A stretch of DNA of 64,000 bases from Trichuris trichiura (Eukaryota; Nematoda; Enoplea; Trichinellida; Trichuridae), in assembly GCA_037903355.1 (NCBI GenBank), contig JBAJFE010000004.1:5006001-5070000 (forward strand), read 5' to 3'. The translations under genes and the position numbers were made by a program. Positions 33,640 to 45,592 of this stretch are shown piece after piece. Under the pieces are notes generated by a model that saw only the letters and a program-made list of their open reading frames with translations, did no database searches and was not told where the DNA came from. How positions within the stretch are numbered: position 1 is the first letter of the stretch; the number at the start of each line of letters is the position of its first letter.

Positions 33640-34430
33640 CGAAAATATTGCTGTCACTCACGGAGAAATTTAATTCCCGCGTCAGAAATTTGAGACAATT
33701 CCAGTCTGCCCTAAAGGATGTCAATATAGACGCAGACGTCATTTTATTTACCTACGACGACCAAGATTTCTTCAGGACCATACATGTAAAAGGGTAGGTT
33801 GATCTAGTCTTTAGAATCCTGGGAGAAAAACCAGGACCAGTCATTGTCCTTTCCAAGTTGCTCATTTAGTCAAACTGTCAGTGAACGAGGACAATTACTT
33901 CCACTTCCAAGGCAAATTGTTCAGGCAGACGCCCGATGCCCCAATGGGAAACCCCTTGTTGCGATTCCTAACAGAACGTTTCACGGAAGAAATGGACGAA
34001 ATTGCTGTTATCACTGGCGTACTGTTTATATACTCAAAGTTCTTTGAAAGATAGGAAGGCAACGCTTTGTTATTATACTAATAGAAAAAGAAAATGAGGA
34101 CTTCTTGTTAAACAACCTGAATAGTTTATCTGACCCTGGAGCTAAAACGCGTAAAAAGGTCGCCCTATTCAGACGTACTGGCTGCTCTTTCCAGATTTAC
34201 TGATATTCCGGAAAGGAAATCAGTCCGTGAAACTCCGTCTGGAAGAAGCCAACAAACTCGGCCTCGTACCTGGGTTACTGCTCACACCATCCTATATCGT
34301 TCTTCCTTAGCATAGCGAACATCATTCTAGACAAGGCAACCAATCTTCGTCATGAAGAGTGCATGAATGATGAGCTTGGGTACCCCCAAAGGACTGTACG
34401 TTCTAACGACTGCTCATGAAACCTAAACTT
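33640..34430 (+). pseudogene. Penelope-like element reverse transcriptase relic
   Basis: Across changing frames the + strand reads, in order, LLSLTEKFNSRVRNL (start of the RT domain, LSLGxKF), NYFHFQGKLFRQTPDAPMGN (the family's NYFxFxxxFYxQxxGAPMGSPLSP), RFVIILIEKENEDFLLNNLN (the YVDDIFxIIExGxEExLLxxLN region, with the catalytic YVDD lost), and KKPTNSASYLGYCSHHP (xRKPTxSDRYLxxSSxHP). Order and spacing match the element at 56489-58653. Stops and frameshifts make it inactive, and it belongs to a clearly different, older copy. Confidence 0.72.
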
Positions 34431-34439
34431 TTAGGCCAT

Positions 34440-37400
34440 CCTTAGGGGGGGAATTGGACCGAGTGCTCAAGGTATTTCTGAGCAGGTACGAAATGCCAGG
34501 TTTTCTCCACTATTCTACGTTACTTTCAAAACCTAAATAATTTTCCTCACGTTTTATTCTTACGGCGTAGCATTCTAGAATTCAATCGACAATTTAATAT
34601 TAACATTTTGTTAAAGCTAGCAGAGCTTGCGGTGCCATTCCCCAAACATCTTTGATTTCCATGAACAGAACCTTCAAACCAAGTGGCAGGATGGTTGATT
34701 TGGAAGTTTCTGTTAAGAATATGTGATTTATTAAACATTTTTTGATAAGAAAAGTTTGAAGCCTACATACCAGTCAAGAAAGATAATATTTTCAAGAATT
34801 TTTCTTATCCTAGTTATTAATCGGCAGGTTCTCACGAATAGTTCAGTATGCACGTCTGCGCTGCATTAACTCTTAAAAATCCCAGAAATGTTGCTCTGTC
34901 TCGATTTCAGAAACCTAGAGTCAACAGAAAGCAGATAGAGTCATCTCTCTAAGCGCAACTTTTTAATAGCACTGGCTGAAATGAGGCACTTTACAGTACC
35001 CTGTAGACCACCGATATCTGCCAAGAGTGGCTAATTCAGAAACAGATGGTCCCCGCGAACGAACTGAATTGGTTATCAGTCTAGAAACAGCAAAATGACC
35101 AGAGACTGATACGGAAGGAGCACATTTTTAATTACAATACAAATGCGCCGTCGATGCTGGGAACAGTGAAATTCCTAGGAAAACAATTTACATTATAATG
35201 ATGTAAAAATGATTTTAAAAGACTTTCCTGCCTTTTTCTTTTACTTTTAGGCGTACTAAGACGAATTAGAAATGAGTGAGTTGGTTTGCTTTCTAGCTCA
35301 GGGTTTTCCTCTGTGCTCTCCAATTCACGATTGAGAAGTTTCGTTAGCTTGACGTTTCAACGTAGGATTGCTTATCGATCCGCAGTTCCAACAGTGGTGG
35401 CGCACTAATCGGCTGTTCTTTGCTTCTTCTACGCTTTCCAATACGTTTTAAATATGAGCTTTACGGGAAGGCATACAACTAAGATTTTCGAAGTAGAATT
35501 TTCATGCTCTTCAATTCCAGACAACGACTCATTTTTTCGGATAGCAAGAAATGTCATGTTGATTTAAATGCTTATATGAGTGCTGAACATCATACCAGCC
35601 AGTCTTTTCCCTCATCGTCGGACTCAATGCCCTTAAGTAAGCAGTACATTGATATTACTACAGCTTCCATGAATGGCGCTTAAAATGGCGCAGAACTGTG
35701 AATTCAATGTGATAAAGATTGCATCCTGCCCACTCTGGTTATTTGGAATTGTTGGAGCTTTGGAATTTACTTGAAGTTGACTTCCTGTTTCCAATAAATG
35801 GTTCTCACCTACTCAAGAACCAAATGATGTGCGTAGTTTAGCTTTCTGTGCATGCAGAAGCTACCTTGTAGTCATTCTTTTAAGCTATGGACTTAACTAT
35901 TCAAGCGACTGCCTTTGTATCACAGGTGCTACGTAAACTCAAGCGAAGCAGCGTTTCCCACAAGGAAAGTATACGCTTGCATGACAACATTTATTGGCGA
36001 ATTAACTTGTAAGGCGTTTTCGTCGCTACATCAAAAAGGCCTCATTGTTCGTGAAGTTAGTGTTCCCCTGCTCTGATATGCATGGCTAATTGATCAAACG
36101 AGCAGAAATTCAGTACTCTTCTAGCAGTTGATGCCGTAACTTCCTTTGAACACTACTCATATTAATTGCTGGGAAGTAAGCAAAAAGCGCTATTATTTAT
36201 AATGCAGAGGAACCTTGTGTTTTTATGAAAAATATTAATAGAGGCCTTAAAGAGCAACAGCGAAAACCGGTTATATGTCTTCGTAAACTTTTCACCAAAG
36301 TTCACGTGAATGGCCCACGCTACTATCGACCCAAGACTGCATTCTCCGATTTCATTTTATGAAGTACATGGGCAGTTCAAAGGTAGCTTCCTGGAATGTG
36401 TTTTATTTACGGAATGGATCTCGTTTTAAGTTCTTAAAAACTCCAGAGTTTTTGGGGTGACTCATTTTCGACCATCCTCAGCGGCTGAACTAGAAAAGTA
36501 TGTTATCTTGACACGTGTGAGGGTGCGTCACCCGAAGCTCCAGTGATTTTGAAAATTTTGAAAAGGAGTTCTTTCCACTAATGAATTTTATACTCTTTCA
36601 AGTCCCGTCTTATAGAACTGTAGTCTTGTAAAGAAAAGATAGTGTTCAAGGTAGCTTCTTGCTTCACGATACAAACAACATTACCACGCCGTAAAGCTGT
36701 TTAAATAAGGGAACAGCAGGGTCATGTAAAATGGCAGGTTTATTCCAATAATATTTCTTAGGACTGAGCTGTTTGATAATCTATTAATACATTACTTCCT
36801 AAAACACTTTTTTTCACAGTTGGTTTGTGAAGTAATTTGCTTCGTAATTGTTTGAATATCGTTTTAGCAATACACTAAAGAGATAATACTGACACGTTAG
36901 GTTAGGCTTGCAAAATTCGCTGCTAAGTTGATCAGCCATATAATGTGTTTTAAAATGGAGTACGAAAGCTGCTGATCGATTCCGTTCAGAAGCTCAACTA
37001 AATGTCTTTCACCTTCACATACCAGTAGCTATTAAAGAATTCAATGTTTCCAATTCTCTTCGTTTACCTTTGTTGGATTGCTGTCCCTGTTATTTCAGCA
37101 GGTAAAGGCAAAGCGGCAATTCATTTCAGTAATTTATTGTAGTGAATGACATGTTTCTTTGATTGAATATACCAAAAATTTGAATCCTGCTAGAAAAGTA
37201 GCGCTAGTTACTTTTTTGATGTTTAAATCTCAGCTGATAACATAGTCACTCTCAAGGGGCTGAAAGCCGGACGGCTGCGCTGAACACTAGATGTTTCGTC
37301 TTGATCAGTTCAGCTCAGTCAGCGCCAAAAAGGCAATGGGTCCTGGAATAAAAGATACTTATGGTCGAATCCGTTGAGTTCTCCAAACAACAGTGTGGGA

Positions 37401-38165
37401 TCGACATTCGAACGCCCGTGATGAGACACTGACGGTTAAACGGCTCTTGCCACATTCAAGGCACTGCCGCTAAAGAGTTGAGAAACTGTGTGATAATGTG
37501 TATACATTTCCAAAAGCGGAACCACTTATTAATACATTATAATTTCGACATGCTATACGATAGCCCAAGAGGTGGATTAATGTTGGAATTTATACTAGAT
37601 ACAACTGAGGCAAGCTCATCGGTGTCTGACTGAACATACGTGCCGCATACCTCCCATTGAAGGTCAAAACTAGTTGAGAAACGAAGCTCTGCTTAACTCG
37701 AGCGCACTCTTCCGCATGAAAACAACTAGTTGCCAATACGAAACGTTTACTGCAAAAGCGTAAATGCTTGGGAAACCAGAGGTTCGGTACCTTTACTGTT
37801 CTGTCGCCAGCGATTAATCGAAGGGCTAAATATGAAGAAACTATTGGTAATAGGTTAGAGCTTTCACGTGGTCTTGTGTCAGTATTGATGTACTTTGGTG
37901 CTCATGTGATCTCGGGTCGATATTGATTTTGTTTCGCTTGCAGGAAAGGTCATGTCGGTTTGTTCTTTCACGTGACCTATGAATCATCACTGGTAGAGCG
38001 AGGAACGTCAATATTAACGCAAGATTGCATGAGTGACCTGACAGTTTGTTGTTACTTAACCATTCGATTGACCGCTAACAATAGGCAAAGGAACGTCCCA
38101 AAATAAACGGTTTCTTAATAAAGTTGTCAGTTATACAGGTGTGTGGTCTGTAACGGGTTTGGTTG
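34440..38165. other. Long stretch with little recognisable content
   Basis: A minus-strand frame at 35132-35340 is rich in Lys, Glu and Ser (ELESTEENPELES, TPKSKRKRQESLL) and might be an exon, but it has no ATG and only weak splice sites. Near 36450-36495 there is a decayed member of the hammerhead-like family (minus strand, CCGCTGAGGATGG ... ACTCTGG). Nothing else is supported. Confidence 0.3.
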
Positions 38166-38281
38166 TCGTAGAAGAGATGTACATGGATTTTTCCCGTTTT
38201 GTATTTGCCCATAAAACGAGTCAAAAAAGTGAAAAAGCTTTAATGTCGTTCAAGGGTATAAAAACCAAACAAAAGTCTGGC

Positions 38282-38322
38282 GAAGCTTTCGGCTCAATCT
38301 TGAGCCGTCGTCAGCGCAAGCA
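38282..38322 (-). ncRNA. Hammerhead-like ribozyme motif, left arm
   Basis: Minus strand: GCG stem I, CTGACGA, an extra C, helix II GGCTC/GAGCC with a 6-base loop, GAAA, GCTT, then CGC closing stem I. All conserved core letters are present apart from the extra C. Stem III is a single G-C pair. Confidence 0.58.
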
Positions 38323-38521
38323 GGAGTTGCCCTCCCACCGAGTTTTTTCCTCACGCGTTGTGCCTCCGCTGAGGACACCCTGTAAGGAAGTTGCTCCGAA
38401 GCTGATCCAGCTGTGTGTGTATAGCCTCGACAGGTCAAGGTTCGACTAAACAGGCACGCACACGACTCGGAAAGGTGGAGGAGCTACTCCTGAGGAAAAA
38501 TCTCAGTGGGAGGGCAACTCC

Positions 38522-38566
38522 TGCGTGCGCTGACGACGGCTCAAGATTGAGCCGAAAGCTTCGTCA
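38522..38566 (+). ncRNA. Hammerhead-like ribozyme motif, right arm
   Basis: A plus-strand copy identical in core and helix II to the one at 38282-38322, facing the other way. The paired, outward-facing arrangement recurs in the elements at 41797, 45366 and 55860. Confidence 0.58.
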
Positions 38567-40155
38567 GACTTTTGTTTGGTTTTTATGCCCTTGAACGACA
38601 TTAAAGCTTTTTCACTTTTTTGACTCGTTTTATGGGCAAATACAAAACGGGAAAAATCCATGTACATCTCTTCTATAAAGTTGTTAGTTTTTAAATGAAG
38701 TCCGCTCCACCAACGGATTGTCTCCGTAAAAAGGAATAAAATCAACACTACTTATTCCATTCTGCATAGGTTGAAAGACGCCTTACAAGTCAAAGTAAAA
38801 AATAAGTTGCAGCAAAAATCGGTAGTACTGCGTATAGGTAGACAGTTCCCTTTAGCCTGTTTATCAGGAGTAGCGTGACTGTGGGAGCTGTGGTGTTGCC
38901 ATTCAAGTAATTGATCTCTGATTAGAAACACCCAGTTGAACGCTGCTTTGAATGTCCAGCGACTGCTGTTCAACTGTCTTCGATTTCTTTGATTTTTCCT
39001 TCTTGCTGCAAGCTATAGTTAGAAGGAAAACGTCTTCTGAAAATTCTATACAGATTGCCACTTTTTGAAGCTATATGCTGAGCCAAAATATTCAGCATAA
39101 CAGAAGCCTTATATAGCTGACATGCGACACCTTTTCAGGCTTTAAAATTAAGAGATTTGCTAAGCATTGTCGATTAATAATCAGTTAACTGATACGTCTT
39201 AGAAACCAGCAAAGCCAAGCAGCTGCGTATGATATGAAGCACACATGAAATACGGATGATTGATAGCAGCACGGTTGAATGGTGGGGATAGTGAACGCTC
39301 AAGTACTTATAGTGCATTGCGCTACTTTCGTGTTGTCACGCTATAACATACACATTAGGTGCATACGTTCTGTACTGCAATCTATCCGCTTGAATGCATG
39401 TAGGTATTCATAACTCTTATTGACACAAAGCAGTTCTGGGAATACTTATGTCCCCTTCTTAACCTGAGACGCAACTCCTTGCCATACAATACTAGAATGT
39501 AACATTCTTGCTGAAATGCCAGGTTTTAACTCGCAGTCGCTTATTCCTGCAATATGATCAACAGCTGGATGGTCACGGAGACTATAAAGGCACGAACCTG
39601 CAAACTTAGAAATAAACATTCACGGATTCTGAAACAAGACTCCACTATATCAGGATTTTTAACTTGTTTGTAGAATCGCCAGAATATGGAATCCTTTATC
39701 GTAACCCTCATATCACCAAACGTTTGAGCTGTCAAGAACTTCTTCCTTCCTATGAACCAAAGACCCCACTGTCTTGAAGCACAGTTCTTCGGTTGCAGCA
39801 AAATGAGACTTGAAAAAGGTATAACTCATAATTATTGCTAAAAAGTGCATAACATTTTCGTAGGTATTTTACGTCACAACAGTGCGTATACATTTGCATT
39901 CACGAAATGTAAGGGTTGGCATTATTGTAGATGACATTTATAGACGGTCGTCTAAACGCTACTCTGGCGCGGCCATCTATCTCTGCAGTTTTATTTAGGC
40001 TCGCCGTGACGTGGGAAAAAGGTTTTCAAAAGCTACAAATATAAATTAATGACTGTTGAAAGCAGAAGGAAAGTTTAAATTACAACTTAAGGGTTTCAGA
40101 AAAATATACCTAATGAAGTTGTCTGGGATCAGTGAGGGTCAAGTCTAAGGCTAGT

Positions 40156-40271
40156 ATGAAAGTAGATAAAGAGAATCAGAAAAGAAACGGCTTTCAGAGA
40201 TACAGAAGAAGAGGAGTAAATGAAGATGAGAAAACTTCATCGGAGGCAGTACAAACGGAAACATTGAGCCA
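40156..40271 (+). CDS. Possible first coding exon of an unidentified gene
   Basis: An ATG opens MKVDKENQKRNGFQRYRRRG, and the frame continues through VNEDEKTSSEAVQTETLS up to a strong GTAAGT donor, ending in phase 2. Composition is charged and low-complexity, as in disordered N-termini. No family is recognised. The candidate terminal exon at 46420 needs a different phase, so a further exon would be required if they belong together. Confidence 0.3.
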
Positions 40272-41856
40272 GTAAGTAAATATTTTTATTTTTCATTCAA
40301 CGTTCCCTGTTGTAACACAAAGTCACGTTCCATATTGGTCCCTGGCGCGTGACAGTTATTGTTTTGGATCAGGAAACAGTCTCGCATATGGTAACGACAA
40401 AAACTAAGCGACATAGACTTCTAATACACAACAATCTTTGTTGCTTTTCTTCCTCATGAACCCAAGAAGTTGTAATTTCTCTCCTCTGCCCATCAGTCGT
40501 TCTGAATCCTCAGTGAATGTTAGTTGTTTCATAATGAGCCGGTATGACTTCACCTTGGTAGTTAACGGCTAGCGCCACGTCAGCGTCCAGAAGATTTACA
40601 AACGCTAAGAACAGTTACAGATAGTTCATGTATAACCTCAGAATTTGGTCACTTGAAAGTCCTGTAAAACTTCGCGTTATGCAAAATCGCATTCAAAGAG
40701 ACAGTTATAGTATAAGAAAATCATGGTTTGGTTAAGTGCGTCAGAAAGATTGCTTGCTCGTGAACAACGAAAGAGAAAAATCATCGATAAACTGCTTTAA
40801 AAAAGGAACTATTCTGCATCTAAGTCATTTATTCAACCGTTAGATACGCGAAAATGCGAATATTCTTTCACAGGATTCGGATAACATGTTTTTTTTAGCA
40901 TGATGATACGTTAACTGGCAAACTTTTTATGAGAGAAATCTTTACAGTGGATAGAGTTCAAAATGGCTTTCAGGAGCGATATACTTGCTTCTTTGCCCTA
41001 TGGAAAGAGGTCTTCTCAGTCACAAAATTACCTTGTATTCAGAACAGAATGGAGGCCGTTTAGGCTCACTTTTCTGTCTAAGTATTCTTAATTACGAGAG
41101 AACTCAGGTCCTATTAGACCTAAAAGGTCGTCCTCACAAAGTTTTTTTCATTGGAGTAAAGAAGAACTCTAAGTTTTTTTTGTTTCGCACATGTTCTTGT
41201 TTTGTACAGCGCTTGCTTATATCGCTACAAGATGCCTCTTCTTGTGACTATTCTGCCGCGTTTTGGATTGGAGTCGTTGTCTTCGGAGCACTGTTACTGC
41301 TGGTCAACAGTTTAGAGAGAATCTGATGGCTAAACGGGAGTCAGTTGCCGCGCAGGAGCTTTCTGATTTTCATCCTCATCTGCTTCTCCTCTTCTTTCTC
41401 TTTCCCTGCAGCTCATCCTACTGACGATTAAAAATGTCTTTAACATTCTGATATTCGACTTCTTCAAAGCCTAGCTTGTTTGCCAACTGACTCCCCATTC
41501 AGTGATTTCGCATACTTGAGCATAAGGCATAAAGTCTTTAAAATCACAGATCAGATCTGGGACAAGTTTTCGCCAGACACGGTGCGTATATTGTTCTGAT
41601 AGCTCATCCCTGGCCTCTTTGATATTGTTCACGAACATTCTGAGTTATGTATCATAAACATTTTTGTCATGGTAGAACCAGCTCTTCGCGTACGCGTGAC
41701 TGAAAAACGCGCATAAGATCGGAGCGCTATCTGTGTTTGCTTTCGGTTGATAAAAACACATGAAATCTTCTTTTTTCTTCGTACGGGGTTTTGTTTTGTT
41801 TCACACATCCAGCATTCACGGTAATGACCCCGTTCTTTAAAAAGCTTTATTAAAAA

Positions 41857-41900
41857 AACCAGAGCTTTCGGGCATAACCGCTGCCCGTCATCAGTGGTTA
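41857..41900 (-). ncRNA. Hammerhead-like ribozyme motif, left arm
   Basis: Minus strand: ACCA, CTGATGA, an extra C, helix II GGGCA/TGCCC, GAAA, GCTC, TGGT. ACCA and TGGT pair fully as stem I, and helix II is perfect. This is one of the best preserved copies in the window. Confidence 0.66.
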
Positions 41901-42295
41901 TAAAAATAAAACCGAGTTCGCCACCAGGTTGGTCAGCTAATCAGCAAGTACTCCCTCCTAGCCAACCTGGGCAGAGGTAACATCGGTCGGGTCCAACCGA
42001 GGACCGCGTTGACGTTTTCCTCCAGCCCTAGTCAGCCGAGCAGGAGCGCAAGCGTTATTGCCGACCGCCCTGTGTGGCGACAAACGAATAATAACGACGG
42101 TGAGGTCTCTTTGTGTACCCAGCCACTTCCGCTGGTTTAAAGTGACTGGGATTTTAAACTTCTTCCTTGATGTTGACCAACTTCTTTTCTTCCCGATGTT
42201 ATTATTCGACCGATGTTACCTCTGCCCAGGTTGGCTAGGAGGGAGTACTTGCTGATTAGCTGACCAACCTGGTGGCGAACTCGGTTTTATTTTTA

Positions 42296-42340
42296 TAACC
42301 ACTGATGACGGGCAGCTGTTATGCCTGAAAGCTCTGGTTT
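42296..42340 (+). ncRNA. Hammerhead-like ribozyme motif, right arm
   Basis: Plus strand: ACCA, CTGATGA, C, GGGCA with TGCCT (one G-U pair), GAAA, GCTC, TGGT. The core is intact and stem I pairs fully. Compared with the left arm, the only helix II change is a G-C to G-U pair, which keeps pairing. Confidence 0.66.
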
Positions 42341-42399
42341 TTAATAAAGCTTTTTAAAGAACGGAGTCATTACCGTGAATGCTGGATGTGTGAAACATG

Positions 42400-43935
42400 G
42401 AAATCTTGTTATATACCCCTGCTTTTCAATCGGTAAAATCGCATACGAGAGAAATCAGGATCACGTTATGTGAGAAAGTGTTATGATTTTAAAATCGCGT
42501 ATGAACGAAAACCGTGTTACGCAAAAACTACCTGTACTTAACAAACTTGGTAGATGGAAAGCAATTGGTGTAAAGTAAATACCCCAGAACATTGTATGAG
42601 AACTGGGAGCTTTCAGAACTGTCGCATACCATGGCCAATGCTCAGGGTAGCATTCCTGCTCATGGAAGGAAAATGAAGGACGACCATACGGATACGCATA
42701 CCATCATTAATGCAGTAGTGTGCTCTCTGGGACCTGTTTTACACTGCCGTTCAATTCACAATTCTGACGTTTGTGTTCTAATTACAGGCCTGATAATACT
42801 TAGAGCATTATTCATTATGGCAAGTTACGATGTGCCCGCTTCATGAAGGAACTTGGGCAAAGCAAAACGGTGCTTACGAGGTCTCCAGTTCCCGTCTTCA
42901 ACGTGACAGACGAACAGGTGTAAATATCTCAAGATTAGCGTTCCTGTATCATAGTCTTAAAACTGGTTTGGTTTTTTAATGTCCCTTTCCTTTTTTAAAA
43001 ACACATAAGAAAGGAACAAAAGCTGAACAAGGGAAAAACGGGTGCCATACGACCTTCGTGCCCGGAATTTGGCCACCGCGGCACTTTTGCTTTTTATGTC
43101 ACAGCATTGTGATGATTCATAATTACGACACAGATAACCAGTGATGCCACGGCGCAAGAAGTCACTGTCTTATGGTGGCTTTATTGCACCGTGTAGGCTG
43201 CGAATCTGCACGCTGACCGTAGCGGGCTTATACTGAGCTGACTGTATGCATTTTAAATGTTTCCAATTTTTATTTTGCGTAGGAAATATGGACAACGTCT
43301 CAGTTGTCTTAAGCTTTAGTTTAGGCTCAGACTGCGCACAGAAACTGTTGGCCAAGTTTCGGTTAATGTAGACAAGCAACGGGGAACAGTGGCGTGAGCA
43401 ACTCAACAGGTCGACTGAACGCAATATCTTTGGATCTAATTTTCACTTCGCGTATAACAAGTGCGAGCAACGTTTCGAGTATCTTAGTTTTACGTTTGGG
43501 CTCAGCTAGCTTACAAGAACTGTTCAGAAATTTACAACGAACAAGGAGCAACAATAAAATGCATTTCAACATACAGGCATACGATGTGACGAGCAAGATA
43601 CATAGGAAAAAATCAGTCGCATGCATTATGGTGATTACACGATGCTCAGTTGCTCATTTTGTTTCGCAGCTTCGCTGAACAGATCGCAGTCACAGGTTTC
43701 TGAAGTCGCAAATGTCTAGGCAAAGCTGTGCTATGCCATTTCTGGTCTGTTGAATCATGCGCTATTGTCAATAAGATTGTTAGTAATGTTGCTGTGCAGC
43801 CTGACCTCGATTACGCAATGTTGCGTAGTCCCATCGTATGCATCTGCATTGCAGCCGCAAACGTTACAAGAGCGGGAAAAAGAAAATTAGAAGAACAAAA
43901 CGTCATACTACAAATAAGACCGATAGCTATTGAAG
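42400..43935. other. No recognised gene
   Basis: No supported exon. Near 42885-42905 the string CCCGTCTTCAACGTG resembles half of the recurrent hammerhead-like motif. Repeated GTTT-rich direct similarity between 43255-43330 and 43450-43520 (TTTAGGCTCAG and TTTGGGCTCAG blocks) hints at an old duplication. Confidence 0.3.
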
Positions 43936-43936
43936 A

Positions 43937-45150
43937 ATCTTATCTCCGTTATCTTCAGGCTTGTACAGAGAGGTACCTTTATCTGACGCTGCACCAGTGT
44001 GGTACAAGCTGCTCCTAAAGTAATAGTTTTTCTTATCACATGGAAAATCTTCGCCTTGAGGACAGAGCCAACGTTAAATTTTTATCCAAGCTTGGTTGGC
44101 AACCGAGGAAGATTATTCAATCTTTGCAGTAGGTTAACGGAAGTAGTGCACCATCTAAATCGGTTGTCTAGAGTTGATAAAGCGTTTGAAGGAGGGCAGA
44201 GAGGCTATCGAAGACGACCGGAGAACGGGAAGACCAGCAACTGCAACGAGCAAAAGAACCGTGGCCCCTATCCGGAACCTAGTAAAAGGAAACCACAGAA
44301 TTACCATCAGGAGGATTCCTTGAATGACTGAGATCTCTTTCCATTCAGCATTGAGAATACTACATGGAACCCTTGGTTTAAGGACGCTGTCAGCTCAGTG
44401 GGTCTCGAAAGCGTTGCGCGAAGAACAGCTGGTTCGACGTGTTACCTTTCTCGGGAGCTTTTAACGAAGATTGAAGCAAATGAGACCGTATTTTTTGGCT
44501 GTATCGTCACAGGAGATGAAACGTGGATCTACCAATATGACCCTGAGAGTAAGATCCAATCCACACAGTGGTTACCGAGGGGGTCAGCAGGTCCAGTCAA
44601 GTTCGAAGCGGAGCGGTCGGCTAGAAAGGTTATAGCGACTATGTTCTGAGCTTCAGGCAGAGTAATTTTGACTGACTTCTTCAAAGAAGAGTGAATAGTC
44701 ACGGCAAGTTACTACAAAGCAGTATTGCAAAAATTAAAGACCGCACTGGCTAGAAAACGGCATTGCAAGTTGCACCTCGATGTCCTTTTCCGTCACGATA
44801 ACGCGCCGGCTCATTCATCAAGAACTGTGAGGACTGTTCTCGTGAGTTTCGGTGGGAAGTCATTTGATACCCGCCCTACAGTCCAGACCTTGCCCTGTCA
44901 GAGTTTTTCCTTTTCCCAAAGTTAAAAAACATTCAAAAGGTACGCTGTTTGAGTCAATGGTTGACGAGAAACGCGCTGTCTCGACTCAGTGCAATAGCCC
45001 TCAGGGTTTTACAAGGAAGGCCTGCGGAGGTGGTGACACCGTCTGCAGAAGTGCTTAGAGGTTGACAGAAGATACGATAAGAAATAAGTTTGATATTGTT
45101 GCAAATAAAATTTTTATTTTCATTTTCCGGGAACTTTCGAACAACCCTTG
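43937..45150 (+). mobile_element. Mariner element, copy 3, lacking its 5' end
   Basis: The 3' end is intact (reverse complement CAAGGGTTGTTCGAAAGTTC, followed by TA at 45151-45152). The match to copies 1 and 2 begins abruptly at about 43937, inside their 5' untranslated part, so the left terminal repeat is absent. The transposase frame starts MENLRLEDRANVKFLSKLGW at 44040 but meets a stop after IIQSLQ. VTGDETWIYQYDPESK and RHDNAPAHSS survive in different frames, and the last catalytic motif is altered. It cannot be active. Confidence 0.85.
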
Positions 45151-45435
45151 TAGTGCTCACGAAGGTAGCTGAGCTATTTTGTCAGCATTAATGGCACTAA
45201 AACTTTGGATTGTAAGATAATGCAAGAAGTTACTTCCACTAAGTAGACCAAACTAGATTCCTTCCACCTGACTCAGTTATTCAGGTTGAATATGAAAGAC
45301 AGCAATTACTTCCACTCTGTAGGAAACTTTGCTCACCAAGAAAAAAGTCTTGAAAATGTGGTTTCTTCGTACGGGAACGTATGTTTTCATAATGCAAACT
45401 TTATTGCGGAGTAATTCCCGTCTATTGCGTATTGG

Positions 45436-45476
45436 CTCCGGAGCTTTCGGGTCAACCGAGAGCCGTCTTCAGCGGT
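45436..45476 (-). ncRNA. Hammerhead-like motif, helix II damaged
   Basis: Minus strand: ACCG, CTGAAGA, C, GGCTC ... GACCC, GAAA, GCTC, CGG. Core and stem I are kept, but helix II has a mismatch (GGCTC against GACCC), so it is weaker than the partner at 45552-45592. Confidence 0.5.
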
Positions 45477-45551
45477 TCTAAATTATGGATATAAATTGTG
45501 CGCGTGAAACGGAACACCGTGAAAATTCGTTACGTCATTGCTTTATTTTAA

Positions 45552-45592
45552 CACCGCTGAAGACGGGTCTCGTTTGACTTGAAAGCTCCGGA
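45552..45592 (+). ncRNA. Hammerhead-like ribozyme motif
   Basis: Plus strand: ACCG, CTGAAGA, C, GGGTC with GACTT (G-U pairs), GAAA, GCTC, CGG. Stem I CCG/CGG pairs, and stem III is one G-C pair. All core letters are present. Confidence 0.58.

Larger units (their letters stand above)
38169..38675. mobile_element. Inverted-repeat element with two hammerhead-like motifs
   Basis: Two arms of about 185 bp (38169-38352 and 38491-38675) are nearly perfect reverse complements around a spacer of about 140 bp. Each arm has GTACATGGATTTTTCCCG at its outer end, then AACGAGTCAAAAAAGTGAAA, then the hammerhead-like block, then GGAGTTGCCCTCCCA innermost. The motif points outward in both arms. The arm similarity implies recent insertion or a maintained palindrome. 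No coding capacity was found. Confidence 0.82.
41797..42397. mobile_element. Inverted-repeat element with two hammerhead-like motifs
   Basis: The arms 41797-41989 and 42207-42397 (about 192 bp) are close reverse complements around a 217-bp spacer. Outer ends carry TGTTTCACACATCCAGCATT, then the hammerhead-like block, then AAAACCGAGTTCGCCACC; inner ends carry CCAACCTGGGCAGAGGTAAC. No protein is encoded. The architecture is the same as in the 38169-38675 element but with unrelated arm sequence outside the ribozyme-like block. Confidence 0.85.
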
